Shown here in pieces: positions 41,635-50,136 of a DNA stretch of 64,000 nt. The DNA is from Arthrobacter sp. AFG20 (GTDB taxonomy: Bacteria > Actinomycetota > Actinomycetes > Actinomycetales > Micrococcaceae): the NCBI RefSeq assembly GCF_002892795.1, contig NZ_PJMC01000020.1, forward strand, positions 1 to 64,000. Reading direction: 5' to 3'. The notes under the pieces are model-generated. The model was given only the letters and a program-made list of their open reading frames with translations, had not been told where the DNA came from and searched no databases. The stretch's first letter is position 1, and the number at the start of each line of letters is the position of its first letter. Both the position numbers and the translations under genes were made by a program.

Positions 41635-43398
41635 TTATCCGATAAGCGCCAGGACCGAGCCGGACGTGACCACGTCGCCGGCCCCGGCGGCGACGCCGGA
41701 GAGGACACCGCCGCGGTGGGCAGGCACGCTGGTCTCCATCTTCATTGCCTCCAGTACCACCACGGGGTCACCCGCCGCCACCTCTGCCCCCGGCTCCACG
41801 AGCCACTTGACCACGGTGCCGCTCATGGCGGCGCGGAGCTCGGCCGGATCCGAGATGCCGGACCCGCCGTCGCGAGAGCCGGCGACCGAAGAGGCCCCCA
41901 GTCCGCCGGGAAGTGCCTGGCCTGAACGCGCCCAGCCGTCCAGCAGGTCAGCCGGAAGGCCGACGGCGAGCCGGCGGCCGTCCAGGTCCACGGTGATGGT
42001 GCGCCGGCGGCCTTCGGGCCCAGCAGGGTTGAAGCCGGGATCGGCCGGCACCTGGTCGGCGAAGTCCGTCTCGATCCAGCGGGTGTGGACGTCCAGACCG
42101 GTCTCGGACGTGAAGTCCGCTGCCTCCACCACGGCGCGGTGGAACGGCAGGACTGTGGCCACACCGCCGATGCTGATCTCGGCGAGTGCGCGGCGTGCCC
42201 GGCGCAGCGCCTGCTGGCGGTCGGCGCCGGTGACAATCAGCTTCGCCAGGAGCGAGTCGAACTGCGGGGCCACGAAGGAGCCGGAACGGACGCCGGTGTC
42301 CAGCCGGATGCCGGGGCCGGTTGGTGCCGTGAACTCGGTGACGGTGCCGGGGGAGGGCAGGAAGCCGCGCCCCACGTCCTCGGCGTTGATCCTGAATTCA
42401 AATGCGTGGCCGCGGGGAGCGGGGTCCTCGGTGAGGGACAGCCGTTCCCCGGCGGCGATCCGGAACTGCTCCTGGACCAGGTCGATCCCGGTGGTTTCCT
42501 CGGTGATGGGGTGTTCCACCTGCAGCCGCGTGTTCACCTCAAGGAAGGCGACGGTCCCGTCGGCGGCCACCAGGAACTCCACCGTCCCCGCACCCGAGTA
42601 GTTGGCTTCCCGGCAAACTGCCTTGGCGGCGTCGTAAATCTGGGTCCGCTGACCGTCACTGAGGAACGGCGCGGGAGCCTCCTCCACCAGCTTCTGGTGG
42701 CGGCGCTGGAGCGAGCAGTCCCGGGTTCCGACGACGATGACGTTGCCGTGCGTGTCGGCCAGCACCTGGGCTTCGACGTGCCGCGGCCTGTCCAGGTAAC
42801 GTTCCACGAAGCATTCGCCGCGGCCGAACGCGGCCACCGCCTCACGCACCGCGGAGTCGAAGGCCTCCTCGACCTCGTCCATGTTCCGGACCACCTTCAG
42901 GCCGCGGCCGCCGCCGCCGAAGGCAGCCTTGATGGCGATGGGGAGCCCGTGTTCCTCCGCGAAGGCGCGGGCCTCGGCGGCGGATTCCACCGGCCCGTCG
43001 CTGCCCGCCACGAGCGGGGCGCCGGCGCGGACGGCGATCTCGCGGGCCGTGATCTTGTTGCCGAGCTGGCGGATGGCCTCCGGCGACGGCCCGATCCAGG
43101 CGAGTCCGGCATCCAGCACCGCCTGGGCAAAATCCGCATTCTCGGACAGGAAGCCATATCCGGGATGGACCGCGTCCGCTCCCGCCTTGGCTGCCACGCC
43201 GAGCAGCTTGGGGATGTTCAGGTAAGTGTCGGCGGGGGAGTTGCCGCCGAGGCTGAAGGCCTCGTCCGCGGCGGCGACGTGCATGGCGTCCGCGTCGATG
43301 TCCGCGTACACAGCCGCGGAGGCCAGCTGGGCGTCGTCGCAGGCCCGGGCGATGCGGACGGCGATTTCACCGCGGTTGGCTATGAGGACCTTGTGCAT
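41635..43398 (-). CDS. Biotin carboxylase with C-terminal biotinyl domain (acyl/urea carboxylase-like)
   Basis: A 587-residue protein. The biotin carboxylase domain covers about 1-450 (MHKVLIANRGEIAVRIARAC; glycine-rich ATP loop GGGGRG; EVNTRLQVEHPITEE). A biotinyl carrier domain ends the protein, with EAMKMET holding the lysine to be biotinylated. No carboxyltransferase of the usual acyl-CoA type is nearby. It overlaps by one base with the pxpB-pxpC fusion, whose domains correspond to the carboxyltransferase part of urea carboxylase. It may therefore carboxylate an amide or lactam nitrogen. Alternatively it is an acyl-CoA carboxylase alpha subunit with a distant partner. Confidence 0.88.
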   Translation of the reverse strand: MHKVLIANRGEIAVRIARACDDAQLASAAVYADIDADAMHVAAADEAFSLGGNSPADTYLNIPKLLGVAAKAGADAVHPGYGFLSENADFAQAVLDAGLAWIGPSPEAIRQLGNKITAREIAVRAGAPLVAGSDGPVESAAEARAFAEEHGLPIAIKAAFGGGGRGLKVVRNMDEVEEAFDSAVREAVAAFGRGECFVERYLDRPRHVEAQVLADTHGNVIVVGTRDCSLQRRHQKLVEEAPAPFLSDGQRTQIYDAAKAVCREANYSGAGTVEFLVAADGTVAFLEVNTRLQVEHPITEETTGIDLVQEQFRIAAGERLSLTEDPAPRGHAFEFRINAEDVGRGFLPSPGTVTEFTAPTGPGIRLDTGVRSGSFVAPQFDSLLAKLIVTGADRQQALRRARRALAEISIGGVATVLPFHRAVVEAADFTSETGLDVHTRWIETDFADQVPADPGFNPAGPEGRRRTITVDLDGRRLAVGLPADLLDGWARSGQALPGGLGASSVAGSRDGGSGISDPAELRAAMSGTVVKWLVEPGAEVAAGDPVVVLEAMKMETSVPAHRGGVLSGVAAGAGDVVTSGSVLALIG

Positions 43399-45155
43399 CA
43401 GTTGCTCGCTTTTCGTTGTGAAGACTTTTCGGAGGAGCCGGCGGGGGCGGCAGTTTCGGGGGCGATGCGGAAGCGGATGCTGCCGCCGATCGGAACCTGG
43501 GCAGCCAGATCGAGCTGGTGGTCCACCACCACTCCGATCACCGGGTACCCGCCTGTGATCGGATGGTCGGCGAGGAAGAGCACAGGCAGGCCTTCAGGCG
43601 GCATCTGGATGGCGCCGGCCACCGTTCCTTCGCTGGGAAGCTCACCGGTGCGGCTCCGCTCCAGGGGTGTTCCCTGCAGCCTCATGCCCACGCGGTTTGA
43701 CTCCGGCTTGACCGTCCAGTCCTGGGCACAGAGGGAGTCGATCGCGGCCTGGTCGAACCAGTCCGCGCGCGGTCCGAGGATGATGTCCAGCAGGGTGACG
43801 CCCTCCCCGGGATACTCAGGCTGGATTTCCGGGCTGCCCACGACGCCGGACTCGGCCGCGCCACCGGACGGCAGCACCTGGCCGGCCGCCAGCGGCTTCG
43901 GTCCTATCCCGGACATCGTGTCCGTGGAGCGACTGCCCAGCACCGGCGGTGCGTCGACGCCTCCCCGGACAGCGACGTAACTGCGGAAGCCGGCGTCGGG
44001 AACTCCGATGGTGAGGATTTCGCCGTCGAGGAGGGCGAACGGTGCGGCCACCGGGACGGTGCGCTGCCGCGCCTCTGCAGTCTTCTGTGCGTCGCCGTTC
44101 TGTGGATCGCCGGTTTCCGTTTCGCTGGGGGTGGCCGACGGCGTCACGACGGTGAGTGCCGACGGCGCCCCGGCAACGGCCAGGACCTGGTCCCCGATGG
44201 CCTGGACTCTGAGCCCTCCGGCTACCGTCTCGATGGCGGCGGCTGATGGCGCGTTCCCGACCAGGCGGTTGGCCCGGCGGAGCGACGCCCGGTCCAGCGC
44301 ACCGGCGGCTGAGACGCCAAGGGCCGAATGCCCCTGCCGGCCAAGGTCCTGGATGAGGCTGTGGATTCCGGGCGACAGGACGCGGAGTCCGGAGGTGGTT
44401 GCGGTGGCTGTCTGCTGGCCGCTGTCCTGGGATCCTTGGGGAGCCAACTGAACCACTTCGCGGACGGCGCGGAACTGCACCCGGTGCCCGGGGCTGGCCA
44501 GCGCGGGTTCGGGACGGTCGAGGTCCCACATTTTGGCTCCCGTGCGGCCGATCAGCTGCCAGCCACCCGGCGACTTGCGCGGGTAGACGGCGGAATAGTT
44601 GCCGGCCAGCGCCACCGATCCCGCCGGGACGGCGGTGCGAGGGGAACTCCGGCGCGGAACCTCCAGCGACTGGTTCTCACCCACCATGTACCCAAAGCCT
44701 GGCGCGAAGCCCGCGAAGGCAACGGTCCAGACCTGGCCGGTGTGGGCTGCGATCACACCGTCGGCACCGAGGCCGGTGAGCTTCCCCACTTCGGCGAGAT
44801 CCTCGCCGTCGTACACAGTGTCAATGACCACAAGGCCACCGGCCTGCTCCGCCGGTGCCGTGAGGTCCAGCTGAAGGAGGGCCTGGCCGATGCGCCGTGC
44901 GGCCGCGGGGGATTCGGCCCTGACCATGACGGTCTCGGCGGCGGCCAGGACATCCTGCTGGCCCGAAAACGGAGCCTCGAGGAGCGCGGCCTGCAGGGCG
45001 AGCACGTCCTGCGTTCCGGATAATTCGGCGAGAACGGTGCGCGTTCCCACCGGCCGTACCGCGCGCACCCTGCCGGGGCGGGCGGTGCTTGGGCGGGCGT
45101 CCGCGGCCGGCTGGCCGGATGATGCAGAGGGCACGTCCACGTTGGTGTTTGCCAT
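43398..45155 (-). CDS. 5-oxoprolinase subunits B and C fused (KipI-KipA / AHS1-AHS2)
   Basis: A 585-residue fusion. The N-terminal half is a KipI/AHS1 domain (VAFAGFAPGFGYMVGE is diagnostic) and the C-terminal half a KipA/AHS2 domain (GIHSLIQDLGRQGHSALGVS). In Bacillus subtilis the separate proteins PxpB and PxpC form an ATP-dependent 5-oxoprolinase with PxpA. The same domains form the carboxyltransferase region of urea carboxylase. The start MANTN at 45155 has AGGA upstream; 45179 (MKRR), one base after the pxpA stop, is possible. The gene is sandwiched between pxpA and a biotin carboxylase. Confidence 0.87.
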   Translation of the reverse strand: MANTNVDVPSASSGQPAADARPSTARPGRVRAVRPVGTRTVLAELSGTQDVLALQAALLEAPFSGQQDVLAAAETVMVRAESPAAARRIGQALLQLDLTAPAEQAGGLVVIDTVYDGEDLAEVGKLTGLGADGVIAAHTGQVWTVAFAGFAPGFGYMVGENQSLEVPRRSSPRTAVPAGSVALAGNYSAVYPRKSPGGWQLIGRTGAKMWDLDRPEPALASPGHRVQFRAVREVVQLAPQGSQDSGQQTATATTSGLRVLSPGIHSLIQDLGRQGHSALGVSAAGALDRASLRRANRLVGNAPSAAAIETVAGGLRVQAIGDQVLAVAGAPSALTVVTPSATPSETETGDPQNGDAQKTAEARQRTVPVAAPFALLDGEILTIGVPDAGFRSYVAVRGGVDAPPVLGSRSTDTMSGIGPKPLAAGQVLPSGGAAESGVVGSPEIQPEYPGEGVTLLDIILGPRADWFDQAAIDSLCAQDWTVKPESNRVGMRLQGTPLERSRTGELPSEGTVAGAIQMPPEGLPVLFLADHPITGGYPVIGVVVDHQLDLAAQVPIGGSIRFRIAPETAAPAGSSEKSSQRKASN

Positions 45156-45180
45156 CGGGTCCTGGATCCGTCGCTTCATG

Positions 45181-45939
45181 CTAGACGAAGGCTTTGATGT
45201 TGATGCCGGAGGCGTCGAGCGCCCTCTTCACGGCGACAGCCATGGCCACTGCGCCGGGAAAATCCCCGTGGACGCACACCGATTCCGCGCTGATCCTCAG
45301 GTCCGAACCGTCGATCGCGCTGATGGCCTGCCCGGTGGTCATTTGCAGGACCCGGGCGGCAACCGCCTCAGGGTCCTCCAGGACGGAGCCCGGCTGGGAG
45401 CGAGACGTCAGCGTGCCGTCCGGGTTGTAGGCGCGGTCCGCGAACGCCTCGGAGACGGCACGGAGGCCGGCTGCTTCCGCTAGCCGCAGCACTTCGGAAC
45501 CGGGCAGGCCAAGGATGGGCAGGCTGGGATCCACCGACTTCACCGCGTCCACCACGGCGCGTGCCTGGGCGGTGTTGTGGACGATGGCGTTGTAGAGGCC
45601 ACCATGCGGCTTCACGTAGCGGACCCGGGTGCCGGCCGTCGCTGCCAGGGCCTGCAGCGCTCCGATCTGGTAGACGACGTCGTCGGCCAGCTCAAGGGGG
45701 TCGACGTCCATGTACCGGCGGCCGAATCCGGCCAGATCGCGGTAGCCCACATGGGCCCCGACGACGACGCCGGCCTTCGCCGCCGCCTCGCAGGTGGACC
45801 GGATGACGCTGGGATCGCCGGCGTGGAATCCGCAGGCCACGTTGGCGCTCGACACGGAGGCCATCATGGCGGCGTCGTCTCCCAGGCTCCATCGCCCGAA
45901 GGATTCACCGACGTCACTGTTCAAATCTATTGCATGCAT
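45181..45939 (-). CDS. pxpA: 5-oxoprolinase subunit A (LamB/YcsF family)
   Basis: A 252-residue LamB/YcsF protein: IDLNSDVGESFGRW at the start, ANVACGFHAGDP near 35, and YVKPHGGLYN near 100 carry the conserved metal-site residues. PxpA works with PxpB/PxpC to open 5-oxoproline to glutamate using ATP. The start at 45939 follows GAGGGT; an ATG 12 bases upstream lacks a site. It heads the minus-strand operon, divergent from an FCD-type GntR gene. Confidence 0.9.
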   Translation of the reverse strand: MHAIDLNSDVGESFGRWSLGDDAAMMASVSSANVACGFHAGDPSVIRSTCEAAAKAGVVVGAHVGYRDLAGFGRRYMDVDPLELADDVVYQIGALQALAATAGTRVRYVKPHGGLYNAIVHNTAQARAVVDAVKSVDPSLPILGLPGSEVLRLAEAAGLRAVSEAFADRAYNPDGTLTSRSQPGSVLEDPEAVAARVLQMTTGQAISAIDGSDLRISAESVCVHGDFPGAVAMAVAVKRALDASGINIKAFV

Positions 45940-45994
45940 TGTGACCCTCATCTCAACTCGTCCTTACACAAGGATGCACCCTCCGGCAAAAATG

Positions 45995-46010
45995 TTCAAC
46001 AATTCAACAA
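45995..46010. promoter_or_regulatory. Tandem TTCAACAA operator-like repeat between pxpA and the GntR gene
   Basis: TTCAACAATTCAACAA is two contiguous eight-base copies. The same TTCAACAA occurs in the symporter promoter at 46864-46871. Both sites flank the FCD-GntR gene, which suggests they are its binding sites. Confidence 0.6.
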
Positions 46011-46043
46011 TCTGATTGTGGGTGATTCGTGTAAATTCGGTGT

Positions 46044-46718
46044 ATGGCCACAGTCAATCCGAGTTCAGGCGTAGCCCGGCTGCGCGTTGCCGTGCCCGCG
46101 GTGGCCACCCGTGTTGCCAGTGAGCTCCGGCTCCAGATCGCCGAAGGCGCGCTCCTTCCCGGGGCGAAGCTGAAGGAAGAGGCACTTTCCGAGGAGCTGG
46201 GCGTCTCCCGCAATACGGTTCGCGAGGCGTTTGCCGAGCTCGCCAGCGAGCGCCTGGTGGTCCGCCAGCCGAACCGTGGCGTCTTTGTCGCCAGCCTCGA
46301 GGCCAACGACATCCATGACGTCTACGTGGTGCGGCGCGCCATCGAAATCAGTGCGGTCCGCGGCGGCGGAAGTGCCGAAAGCATCGCGGCCGTGCGCGCG
46401 GCCGTGGAGGAAGGGAAGCGGGCTGCCGAGGCCGGAGACAGCGAGGGGCTGGGCAGCGCGAACGCGCACTTCCATGGTGCCCTGGTGGCGATGGCCGGCA
46501 GTGAACGCCTGAATGTCATCATGTCGCAGGTGCTTGCCGAGATGCGCCTGTTCTTCCACAAGGCCTCCATTGATGGGGGCTTCTACCAGGATTACCTGGC
46601 TGACAATGATCAGATCTGCAAGGCCCTCGAAGCCGGGGACAACGACCTAGCGGCCGAGCGCCTCCTTGCCTATCTCGCCCGGTCCGAAGAGCACCAGACG
46701 GCAGTCCACACGTCCTAG
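46044..46718 (+). CDS. FCD-subfamily GntR regulator
   Basis: A 224-residue GntR regulator. The winged helix occupies about 15-80 (LSEELGVSRNTVREAFAEL) and the all-helical FCD ligand domain follows. It is divergent from the pxp operon and followed by a symporter gene whose promoter shares its putative operator, so it probably controls both in response to an organic acid. No ribosome site is present; TAAATT at 46032-46037 could be a -10 giving a leaderless message. Confidence 0.9.
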   Translation: MATVNPSSGVARLRVAVPAVATRVASELRLQIAEGALLPGAKLKEEALSEELGVSRNTVREAFAELASERLVVRQPNRGVFVASLEANDIHDVYVVRRAIEISAVRGGGSAESIAAVRAAVEEGKRAAEAGDSEGLGSANAHFHGALVAMAGSERLNVIMSQVLAEMRLFFHKASIDGGFYQDYLADNDQICKALEAGDNDLAAERLLAYLARSEEHQTAVHTS

Positions 46719-46743
46719 CTGGCGCTTTCCACTACCCCCACAC

Positions 46744-46809
46744 AGCGCGAACGGACACTTGTGGCCCCTGAGAAACGCTTCCCGGGGGCCACAAGTGTCC
46801 GTTCGCGCT
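46744..46809. repeat. Palindromic element with GCGAAC...GTTCGC ends, family B copy 3
   Basis: Perfect 25-base arms beginning AGCGCGAACGGACACTTG and a 16-base loop. It lies 25 bases after the GntR stop and ahead of the symporter promoter, so it may also end the GntR transcript. Confidence 0.87.
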
Positions 46810-46833
46810 TAATCAGCGCAGCCCACCCCGCCC

Positions 46834-46862
46834 TTGACGGTGTGATCCAGGTCGCGTACATT
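46834..46862 (+). promoter_or_regulatory. Promoter of the MHS symporter-DUF1445 operon
   Basis: TTGACG (46834-46839) and TACATT (46857-46862) are 17 bases apart. The operator TTGTTCAACAA (46861-46871) overlaps the -10 and start site. Confidence 0.7.
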
Positions 46863-46871
46863 GTTCAACAA
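46861..46871. promoter_or_regulatory. GntR operator-like palindrome at the symporter promoter
   Basis: TTGTT-C-AACAA is a palindrome containing the TTCAACAA unit also found tandemly at 45995-46010 next to the GntR gene. Confidence 0.6.
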
Positions 46872-47049
46872 GTTTGGATTGTTCTACATTTCCACAATCC
46901 AACAGAATGTTCGCTTTCGGCGGCTATCCGGAGGAAGCCGCCACCAGCCTCGGTGCCGCGCCCTGTCGATGTCGCAGGGCCGGACAGACTGGCGCACCCG
47001 TGCATCCGTAGCAAGACGGATGGCATCCACACTTCTCATGGAGGAACAA

Positions 47050-48411
47050 ATGGCCAATCAATCCGCAATGGCCTCCGCAGGTTCCAGGCCCGCCGTCGGG
47101 CGCAAGGACATGTACAAAGCGTTCGCGGCCAGCCTCACCGGGACCGCGCTGGAGTTCTACGACTTCGCTGTCTACTCCGCCGCGGCGGCCATCGTTTTCC
47201 CGCTGATCTTCTTCCCGGCCTCGGACCCGGTGACGGGTACCCTGCTGGCATTCTCGACCTACGCGGTGGGCTACATTTCCCGGCCCGTCGGCGGCATCAT
47301 TTTCGGCCGGCTCGGCGACGAGATCGGCCGCAAGAAGATCCTGGTCATCACGCTGATGCTAATCGGCGTCGCCACCTTCCTCATCGGCCTGCTGCCTACC
47401 TATGGCAACATCGGCATCCTGGCCCCGGCCATCCTCGTCTTCCTGCGGTTCGCGCAGGGTGTGGGCGTGGGCGGCGAGTGGGGCGGTGCTGTCCTGCTGT
47501 CGAGCGAATTTGGGGAACCCAGCCGGCGCGGCTTCTGGGCCTCCGCGGCGCAGATCGGCCCGCCTGCCGGCAACCTGATGGCCAACGGTGCCCTCGCCGT
47601 CCTCACGCTCACACTGTCCGAACAGGCTTTCCTGGACTACGGCTGGCGCATTGCGTTCCTGATCTCGGCTGTTCTGGTGGCCTTCGGGCTGTGGATCCGC
47701 CTCAAGCTCGAGGACACCCCCATCTTCAAGGCCATGGAAGCCCGCGGCGACCAGCCCAAGGCCCCGATCAGGGAAGTCCTCACCACGCAGCGCCGTCCCC
47801 TGCTTGCCGCCATGCTCAGCCGCATCGGCCCGGACGTCACCTACGCCCTGTGCACCGTCTTCACCCTGACCTACGGCATCCAGGAACTCGGCTTTGACCG
47901 CGGGCAGGTGCTCGTGGCGGTGCTGGTCGGTTCGGGCCTGCAGCTCTTCACGATGCCGCTCGCGGGCGCCATCTCCGACCGGATCAACCGCCGCCTCGTC
48001 TACGGCATCGCGGCAGGCGCTGCGGCCGTCTGGGGCTTCCTGTTCTTCATCGTGCTGGAAGGCCGCTCCCCGGTGATGCTCGTGGTGGGCACCGTGCTGG
48101 GCCTGCTCTGCCACTCCTTCATGTACGGACCGCAGGCCGCGTTCGTCGTCGAGCAGTTCTCGCCGCGGCTCCGCTCCACGGGCAGCTCCCTGGCCTACAC
48201 GTTCGCGGGCATCATCGGCGGTGCCATCGCACCGTTCATGTTCACCCTGCTGCAGAGCACTTTCCACAGCTGGGTCCCGGTGGCCATCTACCTCAGCGTT
48301 GCCTGCCTGCTGACAGTGGTGGGCCTTGCCCTCGGCCGCGACTCGAATGTGGCCGAGGACGAGGAATACCTGCGGGCGTCAGCAGACGTAGCCGAAAGGA
48401 CAGCCCGATGA
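47050..48411 (+). CDS. MHS-family symporter, probable 5-oxoproline/organic acid importer
   Basis: A 453-residue MHS major facilitator (SLTGTALEFYDFAVYSAAAA; FGRLGDEIGRKKIL) with 12 predicted helices. The start at 47050 is set by GGAGGAAC; 63 codons of open frame upstream are the untranslated leader. The stop overlaps the DUF1445 gene (ATGA). It is strongly similar along its whole length to the symporter at 50871. Substrate is inferred from the pxp neighbours. Confidence 0.88.
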   Translation: MANQSAMASAGSRPAVGRKDMYKAFAASLTGTALEFYDFAVYSAAAAIVFPLIFFPASDPVTGTLLAFSTYAVGYISRPVGGIIFGRLGDEIGRKKILVITLMLIGVATFLIGLLPTYGNIGILAPAILVFLRFAQGVGVGGEWGGAVLLSSEFGEPSRRGFWASAAQIGPPAGNLMANGALAVLTLTLSEQAFLDYGWRIAFLISAVLVAFGLWIRLKLEDTPIFKAMEARGDQPKAPIREVLTTQRRPLLAAMLSRIGPDVTYALCTVFTLTYGIQELGFDRGQVLVAVLVGSGLQLFTMPLAGAISDRINRRLVYGIAAGAAAVWGFLFFIVLEGRSPVMLVVGTVLGLLCHSFMYGPQAAFVVEQFSPRLRSTGSSLAYTFAGIIGGAIAPFMFTLLQSTFHSWVPVAIYLSVACLLTVVGLALGRDSNVAEDEEYLRASADVAERTAR

Positions 48412-49205
48412 CAACGGCGAACGCCCTCCTGTCCCCGGCCGAGGCCCGCCGGCAGTTCCGCGACGGCCTGGTCACACCCACCTCCGGCTGGAGCGACGGC
48501 TATACCCAGGCCAACCTGATCGCCGTGACCGCGGACTACGCAGACGAGTTTCTCGAATTCTGCCGGCTCAATCCCAAACCCTGCCCCGTCATCGACGTCA
48601 TTCCCGCGGGAACGTACGAAAGTTCCCTCGCCGCGGGCTCAGACATCCGCACCGACATCTCCTCCTACCGGGTGTGGAAGGACGGCGTCCTGGCCGCCGA
48701 GGTCCCCGATGTCCGCTCGCTCTGGCGCGACGACATGGTGGGGGTGCTCATCGGCTGCAGCTTCACCTTCGAGGCTGCACTTGCCGCCGAGGGCATCCCG
48801 CTCCGCCACACCGAGACGGGGCGGAACGTCCCCATGTATCGCACGAACGTCGAGTGCACCCCGGTAGGGCGCATTCACGGTCCCATGGTCGTCTCGATGC
48901 GGCCCATGCCTGCTGAAATGGTGGACACGGCTGTCAGGGTGACCGCGGAGGTGCCGAAGGTCCACGGCGCGCCGGTCCACGTCGGATCACCCCAGGAGCT
49001 CGGCATTGCCGACCTTGCGCGCCCCGACTTCGGGGACGCCGTGGACATCCGGCCCGGCGAGGTCCCGGTGTTCTGGGCCTGCGGCGTAACGCCGCAGAGC
49101 GCCGTGATGGCATCCCGGCCGGCCTTCGCTATCAGCCACGCTCCCGGGCACATGTTCATTACGGATGTTCCGGAGAGCACGTACCGGGTGCCGGCGGCTA
49201 ACTAG
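48408..49205 (+). CDS. DUF1445 putative hydro-lyase (D-glutamate cyclase-like)
   Basis: A 265-residue DUF1445/YcsI-family protein, recognised by CPVIDVIPAGTYE, IGCSFTFEAAL, MYRTNVECTPVG and AISHAPGHMFITD. The mammalian relative DGLUCY interconverts D-glutamate and 5-oxo-D-proline, and ycsI lies in the pxp operon of Bacillus subtilis. Here it is coupled to a symporter gene next to a pxp operon, which supports a role in 5-oxoproline or D-glutamate metabolism. The annotation hydro-lyase is a database convention. Confidence 0.85.
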   Translation: MTTANALLSPAEARRQFRDGLVTPTSGWSDGYTQANLIAVTADYADEFLEFCRLNPKPCPVIDVIPAGTYESSLAAGSDIRTDISSYRVWKDGVLAAEVPDVRSLWRDDMVGVLIGCSFTFEAALAAEGIPLRHTETGRNVPMYRTNVECTPVGRIHGPMVVSMRPMPAEMVDTAVRVTAEVPKVHGAPVHVGSPQELGIADLARPDFGDAVDIRPGEVPVFWACGVTPQSAVMASRPAFAISHAPGHMFITDVPESTYRVPAAN

Positions 49206-49236
49206 TCGTGCCGGCAGGGAACTAGTCAAAGAAAAA

Positions 49237-49273
49237 GGCGGGACGTGGCCACCAAAGGTGGCCACGCCCCGCC
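49237..49273. terminator. Bidirectional terminator between DUF1445 and nitrilase genes
   Basis: Stem GGCGGGACGTGGCCACC with its near-perfect complement and an AAA loop. GAAAAA precedes it on the plus strand, giving a T-run for the minus-strand nitrilase gene. The outer CCCGCCGTCGTAC tail resembles the family A hairpins. Confidence 0.8.
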
Positions 49274-49304
49274 GTCGTACTTCCCGGAAAACTGTCCGGC
49301 GAGC

Positions 49305-50099
49305 CTAGAAACTCCGGGCGTTCGCCAGCACGGGCAGCTTTCCGCGGACGTCCGCAATGATGGCCGGATCGATGTCCACCACGGCAAGTTCGGGTTCGCC
49401 GCCCAGCATCACCAGCGGGGAACCCAGCGGGGAAATCACTGCGCTGTGGCCGATCCCCGTGGGCGCAGCGCCGGCGGACGGAAGCCCGAGGCTGGCCGGA
49501 TCGCCCTGCCCGCACGCCACCACAAAGGTGGTGCTGTCCACGGCCCGGGCGCGGACCAGCAGGTCCCACTGCTCCGCCTTTCCTTCCCCGGCACCCCATG
49601 ACGCGCAGACGATGTTGATGGCGGCGCTGGCCCTCGCGTTGGCCGTGAAAAGCGCCGGGAAGCGCACGTCGTAGCAGGTGGCGAGGCCGATGGTCGTGCC
49701 GTTGAGTTCGAAGGTCACCGGCGATGTTCCCGCATCCACCGAATCGGACTCGGCGTAGCCGAACGCGTCGAAGAGGTGGATCTTGTCGTAGGAGGTCTCG
49801 AGCCCCGGGCCGGTCACCAGCAGGGTGTTCCGCACCCGTCCGCCCTCCCCAGGCGTGAACATGCCGACGACGACGGCGATGTCCAGTTCCGCGGCAATGG
49901 CCCGGACCGCGGCGGCCCACGGCCCGTCCAGCGGTTCGGCGATATCTGCCAGCGGATTGCCGAAGGCACACATGGAGGCCTCGGGGAACACCACCAGTTC
50001 GGCCCCGGCATCCTTGGCGCGCGTGGCGTATTCTCGGACCAGCTCCAGATTGGCCGTGAGGTCGGCGCTGCTGACGATCTGGGCGACTGCTAAACGCAT
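49305..50099 (-). CDS. Carbon-nitrogen hydrolase (nitrilase superfamily amidase)
   Basis: A 264-residue nitrilase-superfamily amidohydrolase. The catalytic Glu is in VFPEASMCAFG, Lys in SYDKIHLFDAFG and Cys in GLATCYDVRFP. Members cleave omega-amides, carbamoyl groups or nitriles. It is divergent from an FCD-GntR gene 32 bases away. Together with the symporter and DUF2848 genes it forms a small catabolic module. Substrate unknown. Confidence 0.88.
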   Translation of the reverse strand: MRLAVAQIVSSADLTANLELVREYATRAKDAGAELVVFPEASMCAFGNPLADIAEPLDGPWAAAVRAIAAELDIAVVVGMFTPGEGGRVRNTLLVTGPGLETSYDKIHLFDAFGYAESDSVDAGTSPVTFELNGTTIGLATCYDVRFPALFTANARASAAINIVCASWGAGEGKAEQWDLLVRARAVDSTTFVVACGQGDPASLGLPSAGAAPTGIGHSAVISPLGSPLVMLGGEPELAVVDIDPAIIADVRGKLPVLANARSF

Positions 50100-50117
50100 G
50101 AATCTGCTCTTCTCTGT

Positions 50118-50136
50118 TGTATACCTAATGTATGCG
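50118..50136. promoter_or_regulatory. GTATAC/GTATGC site between nitrilase and GntR genes
   Basis: TGTATAC (50118-50124) and GTATGCG (50130-50136) lie three to five bases apart and overlap the GntR start codon. The symporter upstream region at 52317-52347 carries the same words. GTATAC is a common core of FCD-GntR operators. Confidence 0.6.

Larger units (their letters stand above)
46719..47049. promoter_or_regulatory. Symporter promoter region with palindrome
   Basis: No gene in 331 bases. It holds the family B palindrome (46744-46809), the promoter (46834-46862), a TTCAACAA operator (46861-46871), a second inverted repeat GGATTGT-N11-ACAATCC (46876-46900), and about 150 bases of leader before GGAGGAAC and the symporter ATG. 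Confidence 0.7.

Noticed and set aside
41345..42601. Plus-strand frames overlapping the biotin carboxylase 3' end
   Set aside because: Ser/Arg/Pro-rich shadows; the minus-strand frame carries the biotinyl motif and ends cleanly.
46861..47049. N-terminal extension of the MHS symporter from an ATG at 46861
   Set aside because: It overlaps the promoter and operator, lacks a ribosome site and is not protein-like; GGAGGAAC fixes the start at 47050.
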